Origin: Actinophytocola sp.
GTDB lineage: Bacteria > Actinomycetota > Actinomycetes > Mycobacteriales > Pseudonocardiaceae
Reading direction: 5' to 3'
NCBI GenBank assembly: GCA_009377475.1
Contig: WHTY01000042.1
Coordinates: 1 to 37,818, forward strand
DNA length: 37,818 nt
Positions within the stretch are counted from its first letter, which is position 1, and each line of letters opens with the position of its first letter. Of this stretch, positions 21,994-30,057 are shown piece by piece. A program made the position numbers and the translations under genes. The notes below the pieces were generated by a model. That model searched no databases and was not told the DNA's origin. It saw nothing but the letters and a program-made list of their open reading frames with translations.

Positions 21994-23190
21994 ATGGCCC
22001 GCCTTGCCCAGACCGCCGGATTGACCGATGTGCAGTCGGAGATTCTGGCGACCGTCCGTGACTTCGTGGACAAGGAGATCATTCCGCACGCGCAGGAGCT
22101 GGAGCACGCGGACGCCTATCCGGCGGAGATCGTCGAGGGCATGAAGGAGATGGGGCTGTTCGGCCTCACCATCCCCGAGGAGTACGGCGGCCTTGGCGAG
22201 TCGCTGTTGACGTACGCGCTGGTCGTGGAGCAGATCGCGCGCGGCTGGATGAGCGTGTCCGGCGTGATCAACACCCACTTCATCGTGGCGCACATGGTCA
22301 AGCAGCACGGCACCGAGGCGCAGAAGCAGTATTACCTGCCGAAGATGGCCACCGGCGAGATCAGAGGGTCCTTCTCGATGTCCGAGCCCGACCTCGGCTC
22401 CGACGTCGCCGCGATCAAGACCCGTGCCAAGGCCGACGGCGATGATTACGTCATCGACGGCAGCAAGATGTGGCTGACCAACGGTGGGACGTCGAACCTG
22501 ATCGCGCTGCTGGTCAAGACCGACGAAGGCGCGGACAAAGCTCATAAGAACCTGACGACGTTCCTGGTTGAGAAGCCGGAGGGCTTCGGCGAGGTGGCGC
22601 CGGGCCTGACCATCCCCGGCAAGCTCGACAAGATGGGCTACAAGGGCGTCGACACCACCGAGGCGGTGTTCGACGGCTACCGCATCAGTGGCGACGCGGT
22701 GCTGGGCGGCGAGACCGGTAAGGGTTTCGCGCAGATGATGGACGGCGTCGAGGTCGGCCGTGTGAACGTCGCCGCGCGGGCGTGTGGCATCGCGATCAGG
22801 GCGTTCGAGCTGGCCGCCGAGTACGCGCAGCAGCGCAAGACGTTCGGCAAGCCGATCGCCGAGCACCAGGCGATCGCGTTCAAGCTCGCCGAGATGGGCA
22901 CCAAGGTCGAGGCCGCGCACCTGATGATGGTCAACGCCGCCCGGCTGAAGGACTCCGGCGCCCGCAACGACGTCGAGGCGGGCATGGCCAAGCTCATCGC
23001 AAGCGAGTACTGCGCCGAGGTCACCCAGGAGTCGTTCCGCATCCACGGCGGCTACGGCTACTCCAAGGAGTACGAGATCGAACGCCTGATGCGCGAGGCG
23101 CCGTTCCTGCTCATCGGCGAAGGCACCAGCGAAATCCAGAAAACGATCATCAGCAGGGGCCTGCTCCGCGACTACCGCACGAAGGGCTGA
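21994..23190 (+). CDS. Acyl-CoA dehydrogenase
   Basis: A 398-residue FAD-dependent acyl-CoA dehydrogenase for alpha,beta-desaturation of acyl-CoA. FSMSEPDLGSDVAAIKT and WLTNGG form the FAD/substrate site. RKTFGKPIAEHQAIAFKLAEM and the C-terminal IGEGTSEIQ carry the other signatures. The catalytic base is predicted to be E376, the position used by short and medium-chain enzymes. AGGGAG lies before the ATG. Chain-length preference cannot be judged. No electron-transfer flavoprotein genes are adjacent. It is not part of the M. tuberculosis order I recall. Confidence 0.94.
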   Translation: MARLAQTAGLTDVQSEILATVRDFVDKEIIPHAQELEHADAYPAEIVEGMKEMGLFGLTIPEEYGGLGESLLTYALVVEQIARGWMSVSGVINTHFIVAHMVKQHGTEAQKQYYLPKMATGEIRGSFSMSEPDLGSDVAAIKTRAKADGDDYVIDGSKMWLTNGGTSNLIALLVKTDEGADKAHKNLTTFLVEKPEGFGEVAPGLTIPGKLDKMGYKGVDTTEAVFDGYRISGDAVLGGETGKGFAQMMDGVEVGRVNVAARACGIAIRAFELAAEYAQQRKTFGKPIAEHQAIAFKLAEMGTKVEAAHLMMVNAARLKDSGARNDVEAGMAKLIASEYCAEVTQESFRIHGGYGYSKEYEIERLMREAPFLLIGEGTSEIQKTIISRGLLRDYRTKG

Positions 23191-23240
23191 TCACCCGCGG
23201 GAGCGCGGCGTGGCAAGCTACAGCGCCATCAGTGCGATTT

Positions 23241-23276
23241 AGCACCATCGATGCCCGAATTTGGCAGGATGGTGCT
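23241..23276. promoter_or_regulatory. Imperfect palindrome upstream of the stress-like membrane protein
   Basis: AGCACCATC (23241-23249) is repeated inverted as GATGGTGCT (23268-23276). A third half-site-like GCGCCATC lies at 23223-23230. TTGGCA inside the spacer could be a -35. An operator for a dimeric repressor is possible, as is a hairpin; no regulator can be named. Confidence 0.35.
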
Positions 23277-23302
23277 GTGGCCTGTTCACGAGAGGTGATC
23301 AC

Positions 23303-23821
23303 GTGACGAGTCCGTTTTCGATGTCCGCGCGCCAAGGGGGCCAGCCGAAGCTGCCGACCCCGCCGAGCGGCTGGCCGATCGGCTGTTACCCCACCTACGA
23401 AGAGGCACAGCGCGCCGTCGACTACCTCGCCGGCGACGACTTCCCGGTCGCCGACGTCACGATCGTCGGCGTCGACCTGATGCTCGTCGAGCGCGTGCTC
23501 GGCAAGCTGAGCTTGGGCAAGGTCCTGATGGCGGGCGCCGTGCCCGGCGCGTGGTTCGGGCTGCTCATGGGCTTGCTGCTGAGCCTCTTCAGCGAGGGGC
23601 AGGGGCTGGTGTACGGGCCGATCGTGTTCGGCGTTGCCGTTGGCACGGTGTTCGGCATGGTGCTCGCCGCGGCGAACTACGGCATGAACAAGGGCTCGCG
23701 GTCGTTCACGACGACGAGCCAACTCGTCGCTGGCCGCTACGACGTCCTGTGCCTGCCGCGCAGCGCCGAGCGCGGCCGGGATCTGCTCGCGCGACTCGCC
23801 CTCGGGCAGCAGCCCCAGTAA
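23303..23821 (+). CDS. General stress protein 17M-like membrane protein (Rv1234-like)
   Basis: A 172-residue protein. The N-terminal part (GWPIGCYPTYEEAQRAVDYL...FPVADVTIVGVDL) matches the general stress protein 17M/YflT-type domain. Two hydrophobic helices with many glycines follow (VLMAGAVPGAWFGLLMGLLL and IVFGVAVGTVFGMVLAAA), then a beta-rich end (GRYDVLCLP). In M. tuberculosis the comparable gene Rv1234 lies directly before lpqY-sugABC; here too it lies directly before a sugar ABC operon. The GTG at 23303 is preceded by GAGAGGTGAT. Function unknown. Confidence 0.82.
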   Translation: MTSPFSMSARQGGQPKLPTPPSGWPIGCYPTYEEAQRAVDYLAGDDFPVADVTIVGVDLMLVERVLGKLSLGKVLMAGAVPGAWFGLLMGLLLSLFSEGQGLVYGPIVFGVAVGTVFGMVLAAANYGMNKGSRSFTTTSQLVAGRYDVLCLPRSAERGRDLLARLALGQQPQ

Positions 23822-23961
23822 TAGCCGCTTCTACTCCGTAAGGAGCACGAAGGTTACGAGTCTTAATCGTTCAGGCGCGTCTCTGGCCACAACTCTTGCC
23901 GTCCGGAGTATGGTTCCGCCTCACTATTTGTTGGCAACCTCAACGAAGAGGGAGGCGGGCG

Positions 23962-25071
23962 ATGGCGCCGGTGACCTACGACGAGGCGTCGTGCGTGTAT
24001 CCGGGCGGGGTGCGGGCCGTTGACGCGCTGAACCTGTCGATCGACGACGGCGAGTTCCTTGTTCTCGTCGGTCCGTCCGGCTGCGGCAAGTCGACGTCGT
24101 TGCGCATGCTCGCGGGGCTGGAGGAGGTCAGCGAGGGCGCCATCCGCATCGGCGACCGCGACGTGAGCGGACTGTCCCCCAAGGACCGCGACATCGCGAT
24201 GGTGTTCCAGAGCTACGCGCTCTACCCCCACATGACTGTCGCGGACAACATGGGCTTCGCGCTCAAGATCGCAGGCGAGAAGAAGCCGGACATCAAGCGC
24301 AGGGTCGCGGAGGCGGCGAAGCTCCTCGACCTTGAGCAGTACCTCGACCGCAAGCCCAAGGCGCTCTCCGGCGGGCAGCGGCAGCGCGTCGCAATGGGAC
24401 GCGCGATCGTGCGCGAGCCGCAGGTGTTCCTCATGGACGAGCCGCTGTCCAACCTGGACGCCAAGCTGCGCGTGTCAACCCGGACACAGATCGCGGCGTT
24501 GCAGCGGCGACTAGGCGTCACGACGGTGTACGTCACCCACGACCAGGTCGAGGCTATGACCATGGGCGACCGGGTGTGTGTGCTTGACAAGGGCAAGCTG
24601 ATGCAGGTCGACACGCCGCGCGAGCTGTACGAGCACCCCGCGAACGTCTTCGTCGCCGGGTTCATCGGCTCGCCCGCGATGAACATCGGGGACCTGCCGA
24701 TTGTCGACGGCGGTGTCCGCATCGGCGCGGCGATCGTCCCGCTGCCGCGCGCCACCCTGGACGCCGCCGCGGGGGACGGCGCGACCGACCGGGTGACCGT
24801 CGGGTTTCGGCCGGAGTCGCTCGACGTCGTGCCGACCGGTACCGACCAGTCCTTCGAGGTCGTCGTCAACGTCATCGAGGAGCTCGGCGCGGAGGCCTAC
24901 ATCTACGGCGCACTGACCGATCCGAACGGCGCTGTGATGTCGGCGCCGGACATCATCGCGCGGGTCGAGCCGCGCGACGTGCCAGCGAAGGGCGACACGG
25001 TCCACCTCCGCATCCGCCCTGACCAGCGGCACGTCTTCTCCGCAGCGACCGGTAACCGGTTGTCGACGTAA
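23962..25071 (+). CDS. Sugar ABC transporter ATP-binding protein (MsmK/UgpC/SugC type)
   Basis: A 369-residue ATPase of CUT1 carbohydrate importers. Walker A is GPSGCGKST (37-45); the Q loop is VFQSYALYPHMTV, the signature LSGGQRQRVAMGRA, Walker B FLMDEPLSNLDAK and the switch His VTHDQ. A C-terminal regulatory OB-type domain (about 240-369, VGFRPESLDV) is present. ATPases of this type can serve several sugar transporters. GGGAGGCGGGCG precedes the ATG. It is the first gene of the operon, whereas sugC is last in M. tuberculosis. A 140-nt region before it (23822-23961) should hold the promoter, but I see no convincing -35/-10 pair. Confidence 0.94.
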   Translation: MAPVTYDEASCVYPGGVRAVDALNLSIDDGEFLVLVGPSGCGKSTSLRMLAGLEEVSEGAIRIGDRDVSGLSPKDRDIAMVFQSYALYPHMTVADNMGFALKIAGEKKPDIKRRVAEAAKLLDLEQYLDRKPKALSGGQRQRVAMGRAIVREPQVFLMDEPLSNLDAKLRVSTRTQIAALQRRLGVTTVYVTHDQVEAMTMGDRVCVLDKGKLMQVDTPRELYEHPANVFVAGFIGSPAMNIGDLPIVDGGVRIGAAIVPLPRATLDAAAGDGATDRVTVGFRPESLDVVPTGTDQSFEVVVNVIEELGAEAYIYGALTDPNGAVMSAPDIIARVEPRDVPAKGDTVHLRIRPDQRHVFSAATGNRLST

Positions 25072-25150
25072 CACGACGGCTCATCACCAGCCCAGTCACG
25101 ACGCACCCGCTTCACGGAGACCGCGGGTTCGAGCAAGAGAAGGAGCGCGT

Positions 25151-26452
25151 ATGCGATCACGAAATACCCTGAGGCTCGGCGCACTGGTGTTCGCCGGCTC
25201 CCTTGTGCTGAGCGGGTGTCTCGGCGCGGAGGAAGGCGGCGACGGCGGCGAGAACCAGTCCGTGACGATCTTCGGTGGTATCACCGGCACCGAGGAGGTC
25301 AAGCTCGTCAAAGAGGCCGTCGCCGAGATGTCGGAGGCGACAGGGGTCGACGTCAAGTACGAGCCTTCACGGGACTTCACGACGCTTATCCGCAGCAAGG
25401 TCCGCGGCGGCGACGCGCCGGACATCGCGCTGTACCCGCAGCCCGGACTGCTGCTCGACATGTCGAGTGACATCACGCCGCTCGACGACGTCGACGCCGG
25501 CCTCGACGCGGCGAGTGAGACGCTGATCCCCGGCTTCCTCGACTCGGCGAGCAAGGACGGCAAGGTCTACGGCGCGCCGATCGACCAGGCGCCCAAGAGT
25601 CTCGTCTGGTACCCGAAGCAGGCGTTCCAGCAGGCAGGCTACGAGGAACCGACCACGCACCAGGAACTGCTCGACCTGACCGACCAGATCAAGCAGGACG
25701 GCGAGGCGCCGTGGTGCATCGGCCTCGAGTCCGGTCCGGACACCGGCTGGCCTGCGACCGACTGGCTGGAGGACTACGTGCTGCGCACCGCTGGCCCCGA
25801 TGCCTACGACCAGTGGGTCGACGGGGAGCTGGCGTTCAGCAGCCCGGAGGTCAAGGAAGCCGCCGAGGCCATGGGCGACGTCATGCTGGCCGAGGGCAAC
25901 GTGCAGGGCGGCGGCCAGGCCATCGTCAACGCGCCGTTCGGTGAGTCGTCGGAGCGGATGTTCGAGGACCCGCCAGGGTGCTTCCTGCACCGGCAGGCCA
26001 GCTTCATCACCAGCTTCTTCCCGGAGAAGGTCCAGGAGAATCTGGACGAGGAGGCTGGCGTGTTCGTGCTGCCGCCGGTCGAGGACGGCTTCGACGGCAC
26101 GCCGATCCTCGGCAGCGGCAACTTCGCGGCGCTGCTCAACTCGGAGAACGAGAACGCGGTCAAGGTCATGGAGTACCTGATCTCGGACAAGTTCGGCACG
26201 CCGAGGTATGAGGCTGGCGGCATCCTCTCGCCGCACACGACGTTCGACACGTCGAAGTACCCGGACGAGGTCACCAAGCAGATCGCCGAGCAGGTCAACG
26301 AGGCGGACGTGTTCCGGTTCGACGGCTCCGACCTGATGCCCGCCGAGGTGGGCACCGGCAGCTTCTGGACCGGAATGGTCGACTGGATCGGTGGTCGTAA
26401 GGACCTCGACACCGTGCTGACCGAGATCGACGAAAGCTGGCCGAGCAGCTAA
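25151..26452 (+). CDS. Sugar-binding lipoprotein of ABC transporter (alpha-glucoside type)
   Basis: A 433-residue extracytoplasmic solute-binding protein. The signal peptide ends in the lipobox LSGC, with lipidation at C23. The mature protein has the family 1 binding-protein pattern (SVTIFGG...VDVKYEPSRDF, DAPDIALYPQPGLL). The segment APWCIGLESGPDTGWPATDW closely resembles AglE-type alpha-glucoside binding proteins, so I favour sucrose/trehalose/maltose-like ligands. It sits in the genomic place of LpqY but does not look like a plain LpqY orthologue. AAGGAG lies before the ATG. It is separated from the permeases by two strong hairpins. Confidence 0.9.
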   Translation: MRSRNTLRLGALVFAGSLVLSGCLGAEEGGDGGENQSVTIFGGITGTEEVKLVKEAVAEMSEATGVDVKYEPSRDFTTLIRSKVRGGDAPDIALYPQPGLLLDMSSDITPLDDVDAGLDAASETLIPGFLDSASKDGKVYGAPIDQAPKSLVWYPKQAFQQAGYEEPTTHQELLDLTDQIKQDGEAPWCIGLESGPDTGWPATDWLEDYVLRTAGPDAYDQWVDGELAFSSPEVKEAAEAMGDVMLAEGNVQGGGQAIVNAPFGESSERMFEDPPGCFLHRQASFITSFFPEKVQENLDEEAGVFVLPPVEDGFDGTPILGSGNFAALLNSENENAVKVMEYLISDKFGTPRYEAGGILSPHTTFDTSKYPDEVTKQIAEQVNEADVFRFDGSDLMPAEVGTGSFWTGMVDWIGGRKDLDTVLTEIDESWPSS

Positions 26453-26454
26453 CG

Positions 26455-26500
26455 GCACGGGTGCCCGTGCGGGGCGCCGGGTGATTCGCCCGGCGCCCCG
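26455..26500 (+). promoter_or_regulatory. Tandem intercistronic hairpins between binding protein and permease genes
   Basis: GCACGGG/CCCGTGC (26455-26470, 2-nt loop) is followed at once by CGGGGCGCCGGG/CCCGGCGCCCCG (26470-26500, 7-nt loop, perfect 12-bp stem). It begins 3 nt after the binding-protein stop. Such structures can protect the upstream mRNA or terminate part of transcription, raising binding protein over permease. Confidence 0.75.
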
Positions 26501-26526
26501 TCACTGGCGGGAAGGGTAGCGAGACG

Positions 26527-27507
26527 ATGCTGAAGGCGATCAACGCGCTGCTGGCGGTCCTCGCCGGTGTCGGCGGCGGGTTCGCGCTGTATCTGATCCT
26601 GAACTGGCTGGTCGAGCGGTTACCCGGCCGGTGGGAAGACCGGATCAAGCCGTACATCTTCATCGGGCCCGCGATCGTCTTCGTGACGATCTTCCTGGTG
26701 TACCCGGCGTTGCGCACGGCGTACCTGAGCTTCTTCGACGACGGCGGCGAGGAGTTCGTCGGCATGGCGAACTACGTCGACCTGCTCGGCGAGTCGTCGT
26801 TCCTCAACGCGTTGTTCAACAACGTGCTGTGGCTGATCGTGGTGCCGGCGGGCGTGGTGATCGCCGGGCTGATCGTCGCGGTGCTTGCCGACCAGCTGTC
26901 CACCCGCGGCGAGAACGCGGTGAAGTCGTTCATCTTCCTGCCGATGGCGATCAGCTTCGTCGGCGCGAGCACGATCTGGCGGTTCGTCTACGCCTTCGAG
27001 CCGGAGGGCAGAGCGCAGATCGGGCTGCTGAACGCGGTGTGGACGTTCTTCGGCGGCGACCCGGTTGCCTGGGTCCAGAACGACGCGTTCCGGCTGAACT
27101 CGTTCCTGCTCATGGTGATCATGATCTGGTTGCAGACCGGGTTCGCCATGGTGTTGCTGTCGGCTGCGATCAAGAACGTGCCGACGGAGACGGTCGAGGC
27201 GGCAAGGATCGACGGCGCGTCCGAGGTACAGATCTTCTTCCAGGTCGTCGTGCCGCAGATCTGGTCAACGGTGATCACGGTGTTCGTCACCGTGCTGATC
27301 CTGACGCTGAAGATCTTCGACATCATCTACGTCATGACCGGTGGCCGGTTCAACACCGACGTCATCGGTAACCGGTTCATCACCGAGCTGATCAAGTTCG
27401 GCAGGGACGGCAGGGCGTCGGCCATCGTGGTGATGCTGCTGATCGCCGTGATCCCGGTGATGATCTACCAGGTGCGCCAGTTCCGGCAGATGGAGGCGAC
27501 GCGATGA
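26527..27507 (+). CDS. Sugar ABC transporter permease (AglF-like)
   Basis: A 326-residue inner-membrane permease, the MalF-type subunit of a CUT1 importer. An extra N-terminal helix (NALLAVLAGVGGGFALYLIL) precedes the usual IKPYIFIGPAIVFVTIFLVY start; this extension is typical of alpha-glucoside permeases. The EAA loop that contacts the ATPase is EAARIDGASEVQIFFQVVVP. AAGGG lies 10 nt before the ATG. The stop overlaps the next permease start (ATGA). Confidence 0.92.
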   Translation: MLKAINALLAVLAGVGGGFALYLILNWLVERLPGRWEDRIKPYIFIGPAIVFVTIFLVYPALRTAYLSFFDDGGEEFVGMANYVDLLGESSFLNALFNNVLWLIVVPAGVVIAGLIVAVLADQLSTRGENAVKSFIFLPMAISFVGASTIWRFVYAFEPEGRAQIGLLNAVWTFFGGDPVAWVQNDAFRLNSFLLMVIMIWLQTGFAMVLLSAAIKNVPTETVEAARIDGASEVQIFFQVVVPQIWSTVITVFVTVLILTLKIFDIIYVMTGGRFNTDVIGNRFITELIKFGRDGRASAIVVMLLIAVIPVMIYQVRQFRQMEATR

Positions 27508-28421
27508 CAACGACGACACCGCCGCTCGCACCGGACACCGAGGTTTCGGAACCGGCCAAACCCAGCGGGGGCAAGCCACGTCGCGGTATCGGCACGATCA
27601 TCGTCCGGGTCGCGCTGCTGGTCATGGTGCTGGTGTGGACGATCCCCACGATCGGGCTGCTGGTGACGTCGGGCCGAGAGCCAACGGTCGTCTCGAACTC
27701 CGGTTGGTGGAGCGTGCTGTCCTCGCCGCTGGACTTCACGCAGTGGACGGCGCAGAACTACGACGAGGTGCTGACCGCGCAGGGCATGGGCAACGCCTTC
27801 CTGAACAGCCTCGTCGTCACCATCCCGGCGACGGTGATCCCGATCCTGGTCGCGGCGTTCGCGGCGTACGCGTTCACGTTCATGAAGTTCCCAGGCAGGG
27901 ACGTCTTCTTCATCGTGCTCGTCGGGCTGCTCGTGATTCCGTTGCAGGTCGCGTTCATCCCGCTGCTGCAGATCTTCGGGGAGATCGGCATCGTCGGGAC
28001 GTTCCCCGCCGTGTGGCTGGCGCACGCCGCGTTCGGGATGCCGCTCGCGGTGTACCTGCTGCGCAACTACATGGAAGGGCTGCCGGGCGAGGTGATCGAG
28101 TCGGCGAAGGTGGACGGCGCCAGCCACTTCGTCACGTTCTGGCGGCTGATCATCCCGATGTCCACACCCGCGCTCGCGGCGTACGCGATCTTCCAGTTCC
28201 TGTGGGTGTGGAACGATCTCCTCGTCGCGCTGATCTTCCTCGGCCCTGGCGAGAACGAGGTCGTTACGGTCAACCTGAGCACGCTGGTCGGTACCCTCGG
28301 CTCGGACTGGCACCTGCTCACCGCCGCGGCGTTCGTCACGATGATCGTGCCGATGATCGTGTTCCTTTCGCTGCAGCGCTACTTCGTCCGCGGCCTCACG
28401 GCAGGCTCGGTGAAGGGATAG
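27504..28421 (+). CDS. Sugar ABC transporter permease (AglG/MalG-like)
   Basis: A 305-residue MalG-type permease. The first 35 residues are polar (Thr/Pro/Lys) and cytosolic; six membrane helices follow. The EAA loop reads ESAKVDGASHFVTFWRLIIP. The C terminus FVRGLTAGSVKG is typical of the family. It is translated together with the preceding permease (4-nt overlap) and is the last gene of the operon, with a strong terminator 19 nt after the stop. Confidence 0.93.
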   Translation: MTTTTPPLAPDTEVSEPAKPSGGKPRRGIGTIIVRVALLVMVLVWTIPTIGLLVTSGREPTVVSNSGWWSVLSSPLDFTQWTAQNYDEVLTAQGMGNAFLNSLVVTIPATVIPILVAAFAAYAFTFMKFPGRDVFFIVLVGLLVIPLQVAFIPLLQIFGEIGIVGTFPAVWLAHAAFGMPLAVYLLRNYMEGLPGEVIESAKVDGASHFVTFWRLIIPMSTPALAAYAIFQFLWVWNDLLVALIFLGPGENEVVTVNLSTLVGTLGSDWHLLTAAAFVTMIVPMIVFLSLQRYFVRGLTAGSVKG

Positions 28422-28439
28422 ACGTCTCCTCGACGGCGC

Positions 28440-28486
28440 ACCCGTCGGCGGTTGGCTGGGCGACCCCCGGTCAGCCGCCGACGGGT
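28440..28486 (+). terminator. Terminator of the sugar ABC operon
   Basis: ACCCGTCGGCGG (28440-28451) pairs perfectly with CCGCCGACGGGT (28475-28486). It lies 19 nt after the permease stop. GC-rich and without a U-tract, as usual in actinobacteria. Confidence 0.75.
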
Positions 28487-28605
28487 ATGTGGCGTGGCCG
28501 GTGCCGCCTGGTCTCCGGCGCGCGTTCGCCCGGCCCGCCTCCGCGCCGGTGCCGCCTTGCGCGGGCACGTCGTCTGCCCTGGCACGTCCAGCCTGCCCGT
28601 AGACC

Positions 28606-28687
28606 GACTTCGCCAGGCAAATTGCGCCGAGAAACGGTCATATGATGACAAATCCGGCGCACATCGCGCAATTTCCCTGGCGAAGTC
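28606..28687. repeat. 82-nt inverted repeat between the sugar operon and corA
   Basis: 22-nt arms (28606-28627 and 28666-28687, starting GACTTCGCCAGG) match with a single mismatch across a 38-nt centre. The centre holds a small hairpin, GTCAT-ATG-ATGAC. The AT-rich core (AAATTGCG, CATATGATG) stands out from the GC-rich surroundings. A smaller hairpin, GGCGGC/GCCGCC, follows at 28690-28707 next to the corA stop. It may be a terminator or a degenerate insertion element. The rest of 28487-28605 shows nothing I can name. Confidence 0.75.
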
Positions 28688-28718
28688 GAGGCGGCTACGT
28701 GGCCGCCGACCGTCGTCC

Positions 28719-29807
28719 CTACAACCAGTGGTTGCGGCGGAAGATGCGGAACAGCATGAAGCAGATCAGCGCGATGCCGATCAACACCATCGGGTAGCCG
28801 TAGCGCCACTCCAGCTCCGGCATGTACGTGAAGTTCATGCCGTAGATCCCCGCGATGGCCGTGGGCACGGCGAACATCGCCGCCCACGCGGTGATCTTGC
28901 GCATGTCGATGTTCTGCTGCAGCGATATCTTCGCGACCGTGGCGTCGACCAGTGTCGTCAGCAGCTCGTTCGCGCTGCCGATGCGCTCGGACACCGTCGT
29001 GAGGTGGTCATCGACGTCGCGGAAGTACGAACGCACCTCGTCCGGCACAAGGCGGCTGTAGCCCTCCGCGAGCCGCCGCAGCGGCGTGGCCAGCGGCAAC
29101 ACCGCCCGCCGCAGCTCGAGCACCTCGCGCTTCATCAGGTAGATCTGCTCCGCGGACACCAGTGACCTCGGCGCGAAGACCTCGTCTTCCATCTCGTCGA
29201 TGTCGTGCTCGATGCGTTCGGAGACGTCGAGGTAGTGGTCGACAACAGTGTCCGCGATGGCGTGCAGCACCGACGACGGCCCCTGCCGCAGCCGCTCCGT
29301 GTCGTTGTCCAGCTCTCGGCGCAGCCGCGCGAGCCCGGAGTGCTGGCCGTGTCGCACCGTGACGATGAAGTCCTTACCGAGGAACGCCATCAGCTCGCCG
29401 GTCTCGACGATCTCGTTGGCCGTCGTCGGTGACTCGTGCGCGATGTAGCGCACCGTCTTGAGCACCATGAACAGCGTGTCCTCGTAGCGGTCCAGCTTGG
29501 GCCGCTGGTGTGCGTGTACCGCGTCCTCAACCGCGAGTTCGTGCAGGCCGAAGGTGTCCGCTATGCCCTGGATCTGCGCACTGTTCGGCTCGTGCAGCCC
29601 GATCCACACGAAGGCGTCGTCCCGCGCGCGGGCCTCGGCGATCGCGTCGCCGTGCGTCCACTTCCCTGGCAACCGCTCGCCGTCGACGTAGACCCCGCAG
29701 TCAACGACGGATGCGGCGAGCGGCACGGGATCCGGCTGCCGAGCAGGTGGCCGTGACCGGCCGTAACCGCGACCGCGCAGGCCGCCGAACGGGCGAATCG
29801 TCGCCAT
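28719..29807 (-). CDS. corA: CorA-type magnesium/divalent cation transporter
   Basis: A 362-residue CorA channel, homologous in position and type to Rv1239c. A long cytosolic alpha/beta and helical funnel domain precedes two C-terminal membrane helices. The selectivity motif GMN is at 323-325 (IYGMNFTYMPELEW). The C terminus is basic (FRRNHWL). The N-terminal 30 residues are Arg/Gly/Pro-rich and probably disordered. GGAGGG lies just before the ATG. The 250-nt region to the divergent MaoC gene must hold its promoter. Confidence 0.94.
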   Translation of the reverse strand: MATIRPFGGLRGRGYGRSRPPARQPDPVPLAASVVDCGVYVDGERLPGKWTHGDAIAEARARDDAFVWIGLHEPNSAQIQGIADTFGLHELAVEDAVHAHQRPKLDRYEDTLFMVLKTVRYIAHESPTTANEIVETGELMAFLGKDFIVTVRHGQHSGLARLRRELDNDTERLRQGPSSVLHAIADTVVDHYLDVSERIEHDIDEMEDEVFAPRSLVSAEQIYLMKREVLELRRAVLPLATPLRRLAEGYSRLVPDEVRSYFRDVDDHLTTVSERIGSANELLTTLVDATVAKISLQQNIDMRKITAWAAMFAVPTAIAGIYGMNFTYMPELEWRYGYPMVLIGIALICFMLFRIFRRNHWL

Positions 29808-30057
29808 GATCCCTCCAACCGCGCTCCTCGTTTACTGTGTCGGCAACGCCGCCAAGGTCGAGAGAGACCGACGGGGAGGTCAACGACGTTGTCTCGGCAG
29901 CCCCTTTCGATCCGCGTGGCAATTGATAGGCACCGATCATCGAGCCTACTCCAGCGACAGGGCATGATGTCTGAGAAGAGACAGGCGGGTGCCGACAGCG
30001 GGTTACCCCGTGTGATCTTCGCACGGGCCTGCTCGCGCGACACAAGGAGGAACGAGA
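29808..30057. other. Divergent intergenic region corA/MaoC gene
   Basis: No coding sequence of convincing quality. A small hairpin, CCCGTG/CACGGG (30008-30028), lies about 30 nt before the MaoC start. No M-box riboswitch fold is recognisable, but I cannot fold it. The MaoC Shine-Dalgarno AAGGAGG is at the right end. Confidence 0.4.

Noticed and set aside
23850..23880. GlnR-like site before the sugar ABC operon
   Set aside because: GTTAC occurs, but the second half-site does not match GAAAC at the required spacing.
29808..30057. Magnesium riboswitch before corA
   Set aside because: No recognisable M-box elements on the minus strand; such a call would need folding I cannot run.
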